From: Accumulibacter sp003538495
GTDB taxonomy: Bacteria > Pseudomonadota > Gammaproteobacteria > Burkholderiales > Rhodocyclaceae
Length of the DNA: 64,000 nucleotides
NCBI RefSeq assembly: GCF_029255145.1
Contig: NZ_JAPUVQ010000111.1
Location: forward strand, 1-64,000
Direction: 5' to 3'
The first letter of the stretch is position 1, and every line of letters starts with the position of its first letter. This document shows, piece after piece, positions 7,521-16,524 of the stretch. Both the position numbers and the translations under genes were made by a program. Below the pieces are notes generated by a model, which made no database searches, had not been told where the DNA came from, and worked only from the letters and a program-made list of their open reading frames with translations.

Positions 7521-10500
7521 ATGTTCGATTTCATCATCCGCGCCAGCCTCAGGCAGCGGCTGATCGTCCTCGGCGTCTCGCTGCTGCTGATCATCTACGG
7601 CGCGATCACGCTGCGACAGATGCCGGTCGATGTTTTCCCCGACCTCAACAAGCCGACGGTGACGCTGATGACCGAAGCTGGCGGCATGGCGCCCGAGGAA
7701 GTCGAGCAGCTGGTCACCTTCCCGGTCGAATCCGGGATGAACGGCATGCCGGGGGTGACGCGCGTGCGCTCGGTCTCGGGAATCGGCCTGTCGATCATTT
7801 ATGTCGAGTTCGAGTGGGGTTCGGACATCTACCGCAACCGGCAGCAGATCGCCGAGCGCCTGAATCTGGTACGCGATCAGTTGCCGCCGGGAATCGTCCC
7901 GCAGCTCGGGCCGATCTCGTCGATCATGGGCGAGATCCTGCTGATCGCGATCCCCGCCGACCCCGCCAGGGTCAGTCCGATGACCGTCCGCGAGTACGCC
8001 GACTGGGTGATGCGACCACGGCTGCTGACCATCCCGGGCGTCGCGCAGGTGATCCCGATCGGCGGTGAAGTGCGCCAGTACCGGGTCGAGCTGCGTCCGG
8101 CACAGCTGCAGGCGCTGGGCGTCGAGCGCGAGAAGCTGGAAGCCGCGCTGCGTGATTTTGGCGCCAATACCAGCGGCGGCTTCCTCGAAGTGCAGGGCCG
8201 CGAATACCTGATCCGCCAGATCGGCCGCAGCTCGCGCATCGAGGACTTGCAGAACCTGGTGGTGACGATCCGGAACGGCCAGCCGATCGTCCTCAAGCAG
8301 CTGGCCGACGTCAAACTGGCGCCGGCGATCAAACGCGGTGACGGCAGCTTCCAGGGCAAGCCGGCGGTGATCCTGTCGGTGCAGAAGCAGCCGGCCGCCG
8401 ACAGCGTGGCGCTCACCCGCGAAGTCGAGAAGGCGATCGACGAACTCGCCAGGAGCCTGCCCGAGGGTATCGAGGCGCCGTCATTCCTGTTCAAGCAGGC
8501 CGATTTCATCGAGCATTCGGTGAACAACGTCGAGGAGGCCCTGCGCGATGGCGCGATCCTGGTCGCGGTGATCCTCTTCCTGTTCCTGCTCAACGTCCGC
8601 ACGACGATCATTTCGCTGATGGCCATTCCGGTATCGCTATTGGCGACAGCACTGGTCTTCCGCTACTTCGGCCTGTCGATCAACACCATGACCCTCGGCG
8701 GCCTGGCGATTGCCATCGGCGAGCTGGTCGACGACGCGGTGGTCGGCGTCGAGAACGTCCTGCGCCGCCTCAAGCTCAACCGCGCGGCCAGTACGCCGCG
8801 CCCGGTGATCGAGGTGATCGCCGCAGCCACTCTGGAAGTCCGTTCGGCGATCGTCTACGCGACGGCGATCATCGTCCTGGTGTTCGTGCCGCTGTTCGTC
8901 CTGCCCGGCATCGAGGGACGCTTGTTCACGCCGCTCGGCGTCGCCTACATCGTCTCGATCCTGGCCAGCATGATCGTCTCGGTGACGCTGACGCCGGTGA
9001 TGGCCTACTACCTGCTGCCGCGGATGAAGCAACTGCACGCCGGCGACAGTCCGCTGGTGATCTGGCTCAAGCGCGCCGACGCGCGTCTGCTGCACTGGTC
9101 CTTCGCGCGTGCCCACGGCCTGCTGGTCGGCGCGCTGCTGCTGGTCCTGGTCGTCGCGGCGAGCGTGCCGTTCTTTCCGCGTTCCTTCCTGCCGCCCTTC
9201 AACGAGGGCACGCTGACCGTCAATGTGCTGCTCAACCCGGGCACCTCGCTGAGCGAATCGAACCGCATCGGCACGCTCGCCGAGCAGCTGGTCGCCGACG
9301 TTCCCGAGGTGACCAAGGTTGGCCGGCGTACCGGGCGCGCCGAACTCGACGAACACGCCGAGGGCGTGCACTACACCGAGATGGACGTCGACCTCAAGGC
9401 TTCCGGTCGCAGCCGGGCCGAAATCATCGCCGACATCCGGCAACGTCTCGGCACGCTGCCGGCGGCGTCCAACGTCGGGCAGCCGATCTCGCACCGGCTC
9501 GATCACCTGCTCTCGGGGGTGCGCGCGCAGATCGCGCTGAAGATCTACGGCGACGACCTCGACACCCTGCGCGGCCTGGCCGCCGAGCTGCGCGGGCGGC
9601 TGGCGCAGATTGCCGGGGTGACCGACCTGCAGATCGAGAAACAGGTGCTGATCCCGCAAGTGAAAATCCGCCTCGACTACGAGCAGGCGGCGCGCTACAG
9701 CGTCGCGCCGGGCAATCTGCTGCGCGGCCTCGAACAAATGATCGAGGGCGAAAGGATCACCGAGATCGTCGAGGGCAACCGCCGCTTCGACCTGCTGGTA
9801 CGCCTGCCGGAAAGCGCGCGCGGCGCGCAGGCGCTGGCCGATCTGCTGATCGAGACACCGACCGGCCATGTGCCGCTTTCGAAAGTCGCCGCCGTCGAGG
9901 AGGGCGATGGTCCGAACCAGGTCAGCCGCGAGAATTCACGGCGCCGGATCGTCCTCTCGGCGAATACCGACGGCCGCGACATGTCGCAGGTGATCGCCGA
10001 CATCCGCAGCGAACTCGCCGCCAGACCGCTGCCCGACGGCTATTTCACCGCGCTCGAAGGCCAGTTCCAGGCGCAGGAGCAGGCCGCGCGGCTGATCAGC
10101 CTGCTCGCCACGATTTCGCTGACGATGATCTTTATGGTGCTCTACAGCCGCTACCGTTCGACCGCGCTGACCCTGATCATCATGGGCAACATCCCGCTGG
10201 CGCTGGTCGGCAGCGTCGTCGCGCTGTGGATTTCCGGGCAACCGCTGTCGGTCGCGGCACTGGTCGGCTTCATCACCCTGACCGGTATCGCTACCCGCAA
10301 CGGCATCCTCAAGATCAGCCACTACATCAACCTGTGCGCCTTCGAGGGCGAGCAATTCGGCCAGCACATGATCGTTCGCGGCTCGCTGGAACGTCTGACG
10401 CCGGTGCTGATGACCGCGCTGGTCGCGGCTTTCGCGCTGCTGCCGCTGCTCCTCTCGACCGACGCGCCGGGCAAGGAAGTGCTGCACCCGGTGGCGGTGG

Positions 10501-10625
10501 TGATCTTCGGCGGGCTGATCAGCTCAACGCTGCTCGATAGCCTGCTGACGCCGCTGATGTTCTGGCTGTGGGGCCAGCCGGCGCTGGAGCGCCTGCTCGC
10601 CGCGCACGAAAGCGAAAGTTTCTGA
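7521..10625 (+). CDS. HME-type RND efflux permease (CusA/CzcA family)
   Basis: A 1034-residue inner-membrane proton-driven pump. The ATG at 7521 follows the adaptor stop directly and begins the usual MFDFIIRASLRQR N-terminus. There is one helix at 13-30, a periplasmic porter domain, helices 2-6 from about 343, and a repeated second half. The proton-relay helix carries ELVDDAVVGVEN (residues 401-412, Asp404/Asp405), placing it in the heavy-metal efflux (HME) subgroup rather than the drug-efflux one. With the adaptor and channel it forms a tripartite exporter. The metal (Cu/Ag, Zn/Co/Cd or other) is not settled; DUF411, Met-rich and cytochrome partners favour copper. Confidence 0.94.
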   Translation: MFDFIIRASLRQRLIVLGVSLLLIIYGAITLRQMPVDVFPDLNKPTVTLMTEAGGMAPEEVEQLVTFPVESGMNGMPGVTRVRSVSGIGLSIIYVEFEWGSDIYRNRQQIAERLNLVRDQLPPGIVPQLGPISSIMGEILLIAIPADPARVSPMTVREYADWVMRPRLLTIPGVAQVIPIGGEVRQYRVELRPAQLQALGVEREKLEAALRDFGANTSGGFLEVQGREYLIRQIGRSSRIEDLQNLVVTIRNGQPIVLKQLADVKLAPAIKRGDGSFQGKPAVILSVQKQPAADSVALTREVEKAIDELARSLPEGIEAPSFLFKQADFIEHSVNNVEEALRDGAILVAVILFLFLLNVRTTIISLMAIPVSLLATALVFRYFGLSINTMTLGGLAIAIGELVDDAVVGVENVLRRLKLNRAASTPRPVIEVIAAATLEVRSAIVYATAIIVLVFVPLFVLPGIEGRLFTPLGVAYIVSILASMIVSVTLTPVMAYYLLPRMKQLHAGDSPLVIWLKRADARLLHWSFARAHGLLVGALLLVLVVAASVPFFPRSFLPPFNEGTLTVNVLLNPGTSLSESNRIGTLAEQLVADVPEVTKVGRRTGRAELDEHAEGVHYTEMDVDLKASGRSRAEIIADIRQRLGTLPAASNVGQPISHRLDHLLSGVRAQIALKIYGDDLDTLRGLAAELRGRLAQIAGVTDLQIEKQVLIPQVKIRLDYEQAARYSVAPGNLLRGLEQMIEGERITEIVEGNRRFDLLVRLPESARGAQALADLLIETPTGHVPLSKVAAVEEGDGPNQVSRENSRRRIVLSANTDGRDMSQVIADIRSELAARPLPDGYFTALEGQFQAQEQAARLISLLATISLTMIFMVLYSRYRSTALTLIIMGNIPLALVGSVVALWISGQPLSVAALVGFITLTGIATRNGILKISHYINLCAFEGEQFGQHMIVRGSLERLTPVLMTALVAAFALLPLLLSTDAPGKEVLHPVAVVIFGGLISSTLLDSLLTPLMFWLWGQPALERLLAAHESESF

Positions 10626-10653
10626 ACCTGTTTCGACCAACAAGGAGTGTCAC

Positions 10654-11103
10654 ATGCCGCAGATCAAGACTCTTATTCTCGCCCTCGCGAGCGCTGCTTT
10701 TCTACTGAACAGCCCGACCTTGCTCGCGCACAGCGACGAGGTGCTGGACACCCAGAAGGCGCCCAATGGCGGCCAACTCCGGATGGCCGGGCCTTATCAC
10801 TTCGAACTGGTAGTGATCAGCGACAGCAAGGAAGTGCGGGAAAACCCGATCGTCGTGCATGTCACCGACCACGCCGGCGCCAGGGTCCCGACTGCCGGCG
10901 CCAGCGCTACGGCAACACTCCTGGCGGGCAAGGTCAAGGCCACCTCGACGCTGGCTCCCGACGGCGACAACCGCTTGAAGGGCTTCGCCAAATACGCGTC
11001 GACATCCGACATGAAGGTGGTGGTGACCGTCACCCTGGCGGGCAAAGCGGCCGAGCAGGCACGCTTTACGCCGCTGGCGGTGAGCCAGCAAGAGCGCAGA
11101 TGA
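10654..11103 (+). CDS. periplasmic protein of the metal-efflux operon, function unknown
   Basis: A 149-residue protein with a signal peptide (about 1-26, cleaved near LLA-HSD) and a mature beta-rich domain. Strands such as YHFELVVI and NPIVVHVTDHAG and the alternation of short hydrophobic runs suggest an Ig-like or sandwich fold. The N-terminus contains HSDEVLDTQKAPNGGQL, a stretch also seen in small proteins next to RND metal pumps. AAGGAG precedes the ATG by eight bases. It begins 28 bases after the pump gene. No enzymatic motif is visible. A periplasmic metal-handling role is inferred from context only. Confidence 0.85.
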   Translation: MPQIKTLILALASAAFLLNSPTLLAHSDEVLDTQKAPNGGQLRMAGPYHFELVVISDSKEVRENPIVVHVTDHAGARVPTAGASATATLLAGKVKATSTLAPDGDNRLKGFAKYASTSDMKVVVTVTLAGKAAEQARFTPLAVSQQERR

Positions 11104-11197
11104 CAGGAATGTCACCGCCGGGTCAGCTCGCCGTCGGTGTCGACGGTCGATGCTGGCCGGTGTAGTGCCCACGACACCCCTTCGACAAGGAAAGACC

Positions 11198-11572
11198 ATG
11201 AAAACGTACTCCGGAAAACTGTTGATGCTTGCCCTGACCGCCTCGCTGGCCGTACCGGTCGCCCTGCTTGCTGCGGAACCGGGAGGCGCCAACGCCGCTG
11301 CCGCCAGCAAGACGCAAGCCGCGGCAATGGCTCCTGCAGGTCCAATGCACGACCAGATGCAAGCGCGGCTGCAGACCATGCAGGCACGCATGAAAGCCAT
11401 GCAGCAGACTGAAGGCGAAGCACGCATGCCGATGATGGCGGCGCAAATGGAAGACATGCAGACGATGATGAAAGACATGGGCGCTGGCTGTCCGATGGCT
11501 GGCGGGCAGGGCAGGATGGGCCAGCCCGGAATGCCGATGATGCCCGGAATGCACGGCAGCCAGGCGAAGTAG
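11198..11572 (+). CDS. methionine-rich periplasmic protein, probable metal (copper) binder
   Basis: A 124-residue protein beginning at the ATG at 11198, preceded by AAGGAAAG and encoding a clear signal peptide (MKTYSGKLLMLALTAS...LLAAEP). The mature part is Ala/Gln/Met-rich and helical (about 45-90), with many methionines in MxxM spacing (for example QMEDMQTMMKDMG), then one cysteine and a Gly/Met/Pro tail (PMMPGMHG). Met-rich periplasmic proteins commonly bind Cu(I) or Ag(I). The gene belongs to the efflux operon by order and direction. Function is inferred from composition. Confidence 0.82.
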   Translation: MKTYSGKLLMLALTASLAVPVALLAAEPGGANAAAASKTQAAAMAPAGPMHDQMQARLQTMQARMKAMQQTEGEARMPMMAAQMEDMQTMMKDMGAGCPMAGGQGRMGQPGMPMMPGMHGSQAK

Positions 11573-11587
11573 AGCACGGCGGGACAG

Positions 11588-11740
11588 ATGATTCCCTGGC
11601 TGAAGCGACTCCTTGCCGGCTTTCGCGCGTGGCGGGCCGCCAACGCCGAGGCGCACGCCAGGTCGACGCCGCGTTCGTACTGCTCGGCCCCGCCGCCGGG
11701 GGCCGTCGGCGATCACGAGTACGGAGAGAAGAGTACGTGA
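11588..11740 (+). CDS. possible 50-residue protein translationally coupled to the cytochrome gene
   Basis: A 50-codon frame starts at the ATG at 11588, 15 bases after the Met-rich gene, and ends in TGA overlapping the GTG start of the cytochrome gene (GTGA). The N-terminal third (MIPWLKRLLAGFRAWRAANAE) is a basic amphipathic helix that could lie on a membrane; the rest is polar and ends GDHEYGEKST. The purine-rich upstream bases give only a weak ribosome-binding site. The coupling and composition suggest a real small gene. Confidence 0.45.
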   Translation: MIPWLKRLLAGFRAWRAANAEAHARSTPRSYCSAPPPGAVGDHEYGEKST

Positions 11741-12174
11741 ACAAGACTTTCAATCGATCTCTGGCGATCGCCGCAAACCATCGCCACATCCGCCTGCAGC
11801 CATGCCTGATCGCGCTGCTGGTGATCACGGCGGCGATCAGCTTGCCCGTGGCAGCGCAAGGCATGCAGGTGCCCAAGCCCAGCCCGGGGCTGATGCCCAA
11901 CCCTGCGGCGGGCAAGGCCCTGTTCGAGAAGAGCTGCGCGTCCTGCCACGGCGCCAGGTTGCAAGGCAGCGACCAGGGGCCGCCGATGCTGAGCACGATC
12001 TACGAGCCCTCGCATCACGGCGACGCGGCTTTCCAGTTGGCGGTGAGGAACGGCTCGCGCGCGCACCACTGGCAGTTCGGCGACATGGCGCCGGTTTCTG
12101 GTCTGACCCCGGACGAAGTCGCACAAATCACCGCTTACGTCCGACTTGAGCCGCGCAAGGCAGGCATTCAATAG
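11737..12174 (+). CDS. small class I c-type cytochrome, periplasmic
   Basis: A 145-residue protein from a GTG at 11737 preceded by GGAGAG. It has an N-terminal hydrophobic signal or anchor (about 21-41, ending PVAAQG) and one haem c site, CASCH (residues 67-71), in the context ALFEKSCASCHGARLQG. A plausible axial methionine lies in FGDMAPVSGLTPDE (about residue 113), followed by the closing helix VAQITAYVRLE. It would carry electrons in the periplasm. As the last gene of the metal-efflux operon it may serve periplasmic copper or arsenite redox chemistry; that is inference. It overlaps the upstream 50-codon frame by four bases. Confidence 0.9.
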   Translation: MNKTFNRSLAIAANHRHIRLQPCLIALLVITAAISLPVAAQGMQVPKPSPGLMPNPAAGKALFEKSCASCHGARLQGSDQGPPMLSTIYEPSHHGDAAFQLAVRNGSRAHHWQFGDMAPVSGLTPDEVAQITAYVRLEPRKAGIQ

Positions 12175-12243
12175 CGCCGGGCGGCGCCAAGTAGGCGTTC
12201 CGCTACCCTCGAGGCTGGTCCGGAAAGCGGAAACCGGCGCGTC

Positions 12244-14229
12244 TCATGGAACGGCAAATCGCTTCAATCGCTCGCGAACGAAGGGAATCTGAGCCCTGAC
12301 GAACGAGTCGGTGAGATGATGACTGTCGCGAAAGACGACCACACCCTGGTCGCTGACCGCGCTGCAGATGCCGCCAGGACAGACCAGATCGTTCAAGTCC
12401 AGCAGGTGCACATTCGCAAACCGACCGGCCGCCAAGCCGAGAGAACCGGTAATCGACGCGATGTGCTGTAGCCGATGTCGGGCCAGGCAAGGGCCGCGGT
12501 CGATGCGACCGTCTGGCGAAAGATGTCGAGCGAGGCAACCAGGGCCATCAAATCCGAGACCCGGTGTTCCGGGAATGACGAAGACCGTTCTTGCCGCCTT
12601 GCTCACTCGATCGAAAATTCTCGAACTGCCTTCTACCCACTGGGTTTCGGTGAATCGATAATCCATGGTACTGCCCATGATGAGCACCTCGGGCAGGATT
12701 CGGTCAAGTTCATCGAGGACGGCATTACGCCAGTCGGTACATACCTGGTAGGTCTTGCCAAGCGGCTGATAGTAATAATCTTCGTCAACCATTGCGCACG
12801 ATGATTTTGTCAACACGACAATTCGCCAGGCTGGCTCCGGGAAGATCTCCGGCAAAATCGAGAACCATTGCGTCCCGATGCTATCACCAAGGAGAACGAC
12901 AGTCTTCGTGGCCGTCTTAGACCCGAGAACGCAGGGTTCGACGTGGGCGTTGGCATACCAGGCATCACACGACATGCCATAGATCACCGGCGAGTCGGTT
13001 CGCCATTTGTTGCTGATCTCGCTGGCAGCATCTGCCTGGGGCAGCTGGCGCAATCCCTGATCCAGGGCAATGACCACAGTGGCCATCACCAGCAGACCAG
13101 GCAACAGGATCCCGAGAGTCCCCGCATGACTCCAGCGGCCTTTCCAGAAGGGAAGCTCTATCCATCGGAAGCTCAGGATCGCTGCCACCAGCGACACGAG
13201 TATCAGGCCCAAGGTCGGAACCAGCTGACCCTGCAATCCGAGGGAAAAACCAAGAACGAAAACTGGCCAATGCCACAGGTACAAGGAATACGATCGATCA
13301 CCCAGCCAGACCAGAATGGGCCGGGCGAGCAAGCCCTCGTGCCCCTTGGGCAGAGCATGACCGGCGACGATGACCAGCGCCGCACCAAACGACGGCAGCA
13401 ACGCCCAGAATCCCGGATAGGCAAGGTCCGGGCTGAGCCCGGCGGCGCTGCCAAGGATCATCAACAAGCCGCTACCGAGCAAGAAATGCCGAGGAAACCT
13501 GCTCAAGCACCTGCTCGTCCAGCCGGATGAACCCGTCTGGAACGTGAGGCAGACCAGGGCGCCAAGCGAAAGCTGCCAGATTCGCGACGGCATCATGTAA
13601 AACGCTGCTTGCGGTCGGTTGTCCGTCCAGTAGAGCGAGAGCGCCAGACTGGCGACGCATGCCGTTCCGAGACCGAAAACCAAGAGTCGACGCCCGTTAT
13701 CCTGACTGGTCGGCAGCAATTTGCCAATCCGGAACAGGATCAGCAGGAGCACTGGCCAGATGAGATAAAACTGCTCCTCAACGCCCAACGACCAGGTGTG
13801 CAGAAATAGATCGCGAGTCGCCAGTTCGTCGAAATAGTCGAGCGTTATGAAGGAAAAATAGAGATTGCTGGTCCATGTGGCTGCAAACGGCGCCGATGCC
13901 AATTGCGCGCGAGCCTCTACCCCGGACAACAGCCAGAACGCCACGCCGGAGGTGGCGACCAGCATGCATATCATCGCCGGCAGCAGTCGTTTCAGCCGTC
14001 GCGCGTAGAACGACGTAAGGACGATCCGACCGTCTTGGGCGAGTTCGCGGAATAGAAGCCCGGTAATCAAGTACCCGGAGAGCACAAAGAAGACGTCCAC
14101 GCCGACAAAGCCACCTGGCGCGACCTTGAGGCCCGCGTGCGCGAGTATCACCAGCACGATGGCGACTGCCCGCAGTCCCTGCAAGTCGGGTCTGAAGTTT
14201 TCACTGTGTTCAGTCAGGGTGCGTGCCAC
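12244..14229 (-). CDS. OafA/YrhL-family O-acyltransferase with C-terminal SGNH domain
   Basis: A 661-residue protein. The GTG at 14229 is chosen because family similarity starts at once (ENFRPDLQGLRAVAIVLVILAHAG); an in-frame extension to 15165 runs antisense through the next gene and is rejected. Residues 10-390 hold about ten helices of the acyltransferase-3 domain, with the conserved His31 and LGVEEQFYLIWP (149-160). The C-terminal periplasmic domain is SGNH-type, with GDS (448-450) and a DSHHLT Asp-His motif near the end. Such proteins acetylate surface polysaccharides or peptidoglycan. It stands alone and is convergent with the cytochrome gene. Confidence 0.93.
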   Translation of the reverse strand: MARTLTEHSENFRPDLQGLRAVAIVLVILAHAGLKVAPGGFVGVDVFFVLSGYLITGLLFRELAQDGRIVLTSFYARRLKRLLPAMICMLVATSGVAFWLLSGVEARAQLASAPFAATWTSNLYFSFITLDYFDELATRDLFLHTWSLGVEEQFYLIWPVLLLILFRIGKLLPTSQDNGRRLLVFGLGTACVASLALSLYWTDNRPQAAFYMMPSRIWQLSLGALVCLTFQTGSSGWTSRCLSRFPRHFLLGSGLLMILGSAAGLSPDLAYPGFWALLPSFGAALVIVAGHALPKGHEGLLARPILVWLGDRSYSLYLWHWPVFVLGFSLGLQGQLVPTLGLILVSLVAAILSFRWIELPFWKGRWSHAGTLGILLPGLLVMATVVIALDQGLRQLPQADAASEISNKWRTDSPVIYGMSCDAWYANAHVEPCVLGSKTATKTVVLLGDSIGTQWFSILPEIFPEPAWRIVVLTKSSCAMVDEDYYYQPLGKTYQVCTDWRNAVLDELDRILPEVLIMGSTMDYRFTETQWVEGSSRIFDRVSKAARTVFVIPGTPGLGFDGPGCLARHLSPDGRIDRGPCLARHRLQHIASITGSLGLAAGRFANVHLLDLNDLVCPGGICSAVSDQGVVVFRDSHHLTDSFVRAQIPFVRERLKRFAVP

Positions 14230-14577
14230 AAACGTCCATTCTCGAAGAAAATGCAATGACGACTGCCGGGATTGCCTGGTTTTCCCGAATTCTTGCCGGC
14301 GCGCAACCGACGGGAAAGCACCTGCCACCAGGCCACGTATTTTACTCGGGACTGCTTGATTCGCTTCCCGAGCACCCGGCGAGCGGCCCACCTTCCACGA
14401 CCGGCGGAGGGTCATGCCGTTAACACCCATGGCTTTGGCGACACTTTTCGACGTTTGCGGTGCAAGCTGGTGCCACCGGGAAAAACGGCTAAGATGAGGT
14501 GAGGCGCTGCCTGTCTGGCCGGACGAACGCCTGCGCCGCAAGGCACGTCCCTCTGCCATCAAGAGGAGCAAACCGAA
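14230..14577. other. 348-base divergent intergenic region
   Basis: This region separates the leftward acyltransferase gene from the rightward DUF6155-like gene and must hold both promoters. The short frames inside it have no motif. An AAGAGGAGC ribosome-binding site lies just before 14578. I found no convincing promoter hexamer pair or repeat. Confidence 0.45.
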
Positions 14578-15129
14578 ATGATGACCCGGAAGAAAACACC
14601 CACATGGACTGACGTCAAGTTCACCCTCAAGGATTTCGATCGTGCCGACCTGCTCGGACTGGTGCAGGATATGTACGCCGCGAGCAAGGACAATCAGGTC
14701 TTCCTGAACACCCGCTTCGGGCTCGGTGGCGACGCCCTGAAGCCCTACAAAACGATCATCGATCGCTGGCTGTGGCCGGACGTGTTCAAGAACCAGAACT
14801 ATTCGGTCGCCAACGCCAGGAAGCCCATCGCCGATTACCAGAAGGAGGTTGGCGATCCCGAGGGGCTGGCCGATCTGATGATCTTCTACTGCCGCCACGC
14901 GATGGGCTTCGCCACCGAAGTCGGCGTGGACGACGAGGGCTACTTCGATAGCCTGATACGAATCTTCGAGCAGGCGCTGAAGGTGGTCATGACCCTGCCC
15001 GAAAGCCAGCGAGAGCCCTATCTCAACGAGTTGCACGAGATCCGGGTTACCGGCCGAGCGATCGGCTGGGGTGTCGGCGAAGGCTTCAACGACGCTTGGC
15101 AGCTCGCGGGCCTGAAGTTCGACACGTAG
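14578..15129 (+). CDS. DUF6155-like cytoplasmic protein
   Basis: A 183-residue soluble protein with no signal or membrane segment. The pattern FTLKDFDRADLLGLVQDMYAA near the start, followed by an Asn/Phe-rich segment and helices, resembles the DUF6155 family (small proteins that open with a helix of LxxLIxDLY type). AGAGGAGC lies upstream of the ATG-ATG start; either ATG (14578 or 14581) is possible. No catalytic motif is visible and neighbours give no clue. The family assignment is from memory of the pattern. Confidence 0.78.
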   Translation: MMTRKKTPTWTDVKFTLKDFDRADLLGLVQDMYAASKDNQVFLNTRFGLGGDALKPYKTIIDRWLWPDVFKNQNYSVANARKPIADYQKEVGDPEGLADLMIFYCRHAMGFATEVGVDDEGYFDSLIRIFEQALKVVMTLPESQREPYLNELHEIRVTGRAIGWGVGEGFNDAWQLAGLKFDT

Positions 15130-15295
15130 AGAAGCATTCCCTGGCTCGCGACGGCCGATGGCCACCGGGTCAAGACCGTATCGTCATCCGGCTACAGGGC
15201 GAGGCGTCATTCTAGGCGGCGTGGCAGTGCGGCGTCGACTGGGGCCGGTCAGACCGCCACCGCGCTGCGACCGGGAAGCGTGCCAGGAAGGTCAG

Positions 15296-15748
15296 TCAGG
15301 CGGCAAACTTCCGCTTGAGCAGGCGAATCAGCCAGCCGATTCCCGGAAGCTTGGCGTAGAGTTCTTCGGCTGCGTCCCAGTAGTCTCGATGCCAGATGAC
15401 CTGGCCGTCGACGTCGAACTTGAGATGTGAGGCCCCGCGAATGATCTGCACCGGGCCCTGCCGGTTCGAGTTTTTTTGCCGGAAACGCATCTCCCAGACC
15501 AGCAACGCGCCGTTCTCGCTGACGATCCGATCGAAGACCACGAAGCGCGGATCGTCAAGCTGGCTGAACAGATGGCTGAAGATACGCTGTACGCGGGCGA
15601 CGCCACGTACCTCGTTGAACGGATCCTTGAAGAAGACGTCGTCGGCGTAGAACTCGCGGAACCGTCCGACGTCCGCCGGGCTGAGGCCTTCGTAGAGGTC
15701 GACCAGCGCGTCGACCCTGCCGGCATGGTTCATGGCGGTCACCATCAT
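15296..15748 (-). CDS. NTF2/SnoaL-like protein
   Basis: A 150-residue protein of the nuclear-transport-factor-2 fold: helix DALVDLYEGLSPADVGRF, then YADDVFFKDPFNEVRG, a strand-rich half with FDRIVSENGALLVWEMRF, and WHRDYWDAAEEL at the end. The form is common at the end of CFA-synthase/SDR operons. The fold is used for small lipophilic ligands or isomerase reactions; the substrate here is unknown. The ATG at 15748 overlaps the SDR stop by four bases; an ATG at 15733 preceded by GGTGA is a real alternative. It is the last gene of the ten-gene operon. Confidence 0.87.
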   Translation of the reverse strand: MMVTAMNHAGRVDALVDLYEGLSPADVGRFREFYADDVFFKDPFNEVRGVARVQRIFSHLFSQLDDPRFVVFDRIVSENGALLVWEMRFRQKNSNRQGPVQIIRGASHLKFDVDGQVIWHRDYWDAAEELYAKLPGIGWLIRLLKRKFAA

Positions 15749-16512
15749 CGTCCGGCGAAACGGCGGATCAGCGGGAAGTAGACGCGGTACGGAAGATGCG
15801 CGAGCACTTTGAGCACCAGGGTGAACCGCTTCGGATAGTGGATCTCGAAAGCACCGCTGGCGAAGCCGGCGATCGTCTGCTGCGCCGCCTGTTCGGGCGT
15901 CAGCAGCGCCGGCATGGCGAAGTCGTTTTTTGCGGTGAGCGGCGTGGCGACGAAGCCGGGGTTGATCACCCGCACACCGATCCCTTTCGGCTCCAGGTCG
16001 AGATAAAGCGCCTCGGCGAAATTGATCAGCGCGGCCTTGGTCGGACCGTAGATCAACGACTTGGGCAGCCCTCGATAGCCGGCGACGCTGGCGACGAAAC
16101 CAATCTGGCCGCTGCCCTGCCGCAGCAGTTGCGGTACGACGCAGGCGGCGAAGGACACCGCACCACCGAAGTTGACGGCGATCATCTGCCGCGCTCGCGC
16201 GGCGTCAAGCTGCCAGGCACGCATCGGCAGATAGTCGCCGGCGACATACAGCGCGACATCGATGCCGCCCCACGCGGCCAGCAAGCCCTCCCACGCGGCG
16301 TGCAGACTCGCTTCGTCGGCCGCATCACAGGGCAGAACCAGGGCGCGTTCGGCGTCCCCCGCCAGTTCAGCGAGGCGGGCCGCGTTGCGCGCCGAGAAAG
16401 CGACGCGGGCGCCGCGTGCCAGCAGCAGGGTACCGAGCGCCGCGCCAATCCCACTCGACGCGCCAAGCAGCCAGACGCGCTTGCCTGACCAGTCTTCAAT
16501 TCGGTCGTTCAT
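15745..16512 (-). CDS. short-chain dehydrogenase/reductase
   Basis: A 255-residue classical SDR. The Rossmann start is LLGASSGIGAALG (about 15-27) for NAD(P), with Asn in IAVNFGGA (about 134), Ser in FVASVAGYRG and the catalytic Tyr-x3-Lys in YGPTKAA (about 155-161). A Pro-Gly motif, VINPGFVATPL, follows. The C-terminal region (PKRFTLVLKVLAHLPYRVYFPLI) is hydrophobic, suggesting membrane contact and a lipid-like substrate. It is the ninth gene of the operon, overlapping the NTF2-like gene by four bases. The oxidised or reduced group is unknown; a role in modifying fatty acids is inferred from the operon. Confidence 0.92.
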   Translation of the reverse strand: MNDRIEDWSGKRVWLLGASSGIGAALGTLLLARGARVAFSARNAARLAELAGDAERALVLPCDAADEASLHAAWEGLLAAWGGIDVALYVAGDYLPMRAWQLDAARARQMIAVNFGGAVSFAACVVPQLLRQGSGQIGFVASVAGYRGLPKSLIYGPTKAALINFAEALYLDLEPKGIGVRVINPGFVATPLTAKNDFAMPALLTPEQAAQQTIAGFASGAFEIHYPKRFTLVLKVLAHLPYRVYFPLIRRFAGR

Positions 16513-16524
16513 CGATTGACCACC

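Noticed and set aside
12800..12830. TTGTC-N5-GACAA inside the acyltransferase gene as a further LitR-type dyad
   Set aside because: The centre is five bases rather than three and it lies in coding sequence; taken as chance.
14230..15165. In-frame N-terminal extension of the acyltransferase to 15165 on the minus strand
   Set aside because: It runs antisense through the DUF6155-like gene, has no family similarity, and the GTG at 14229 begins the conserved acyltransferase start.
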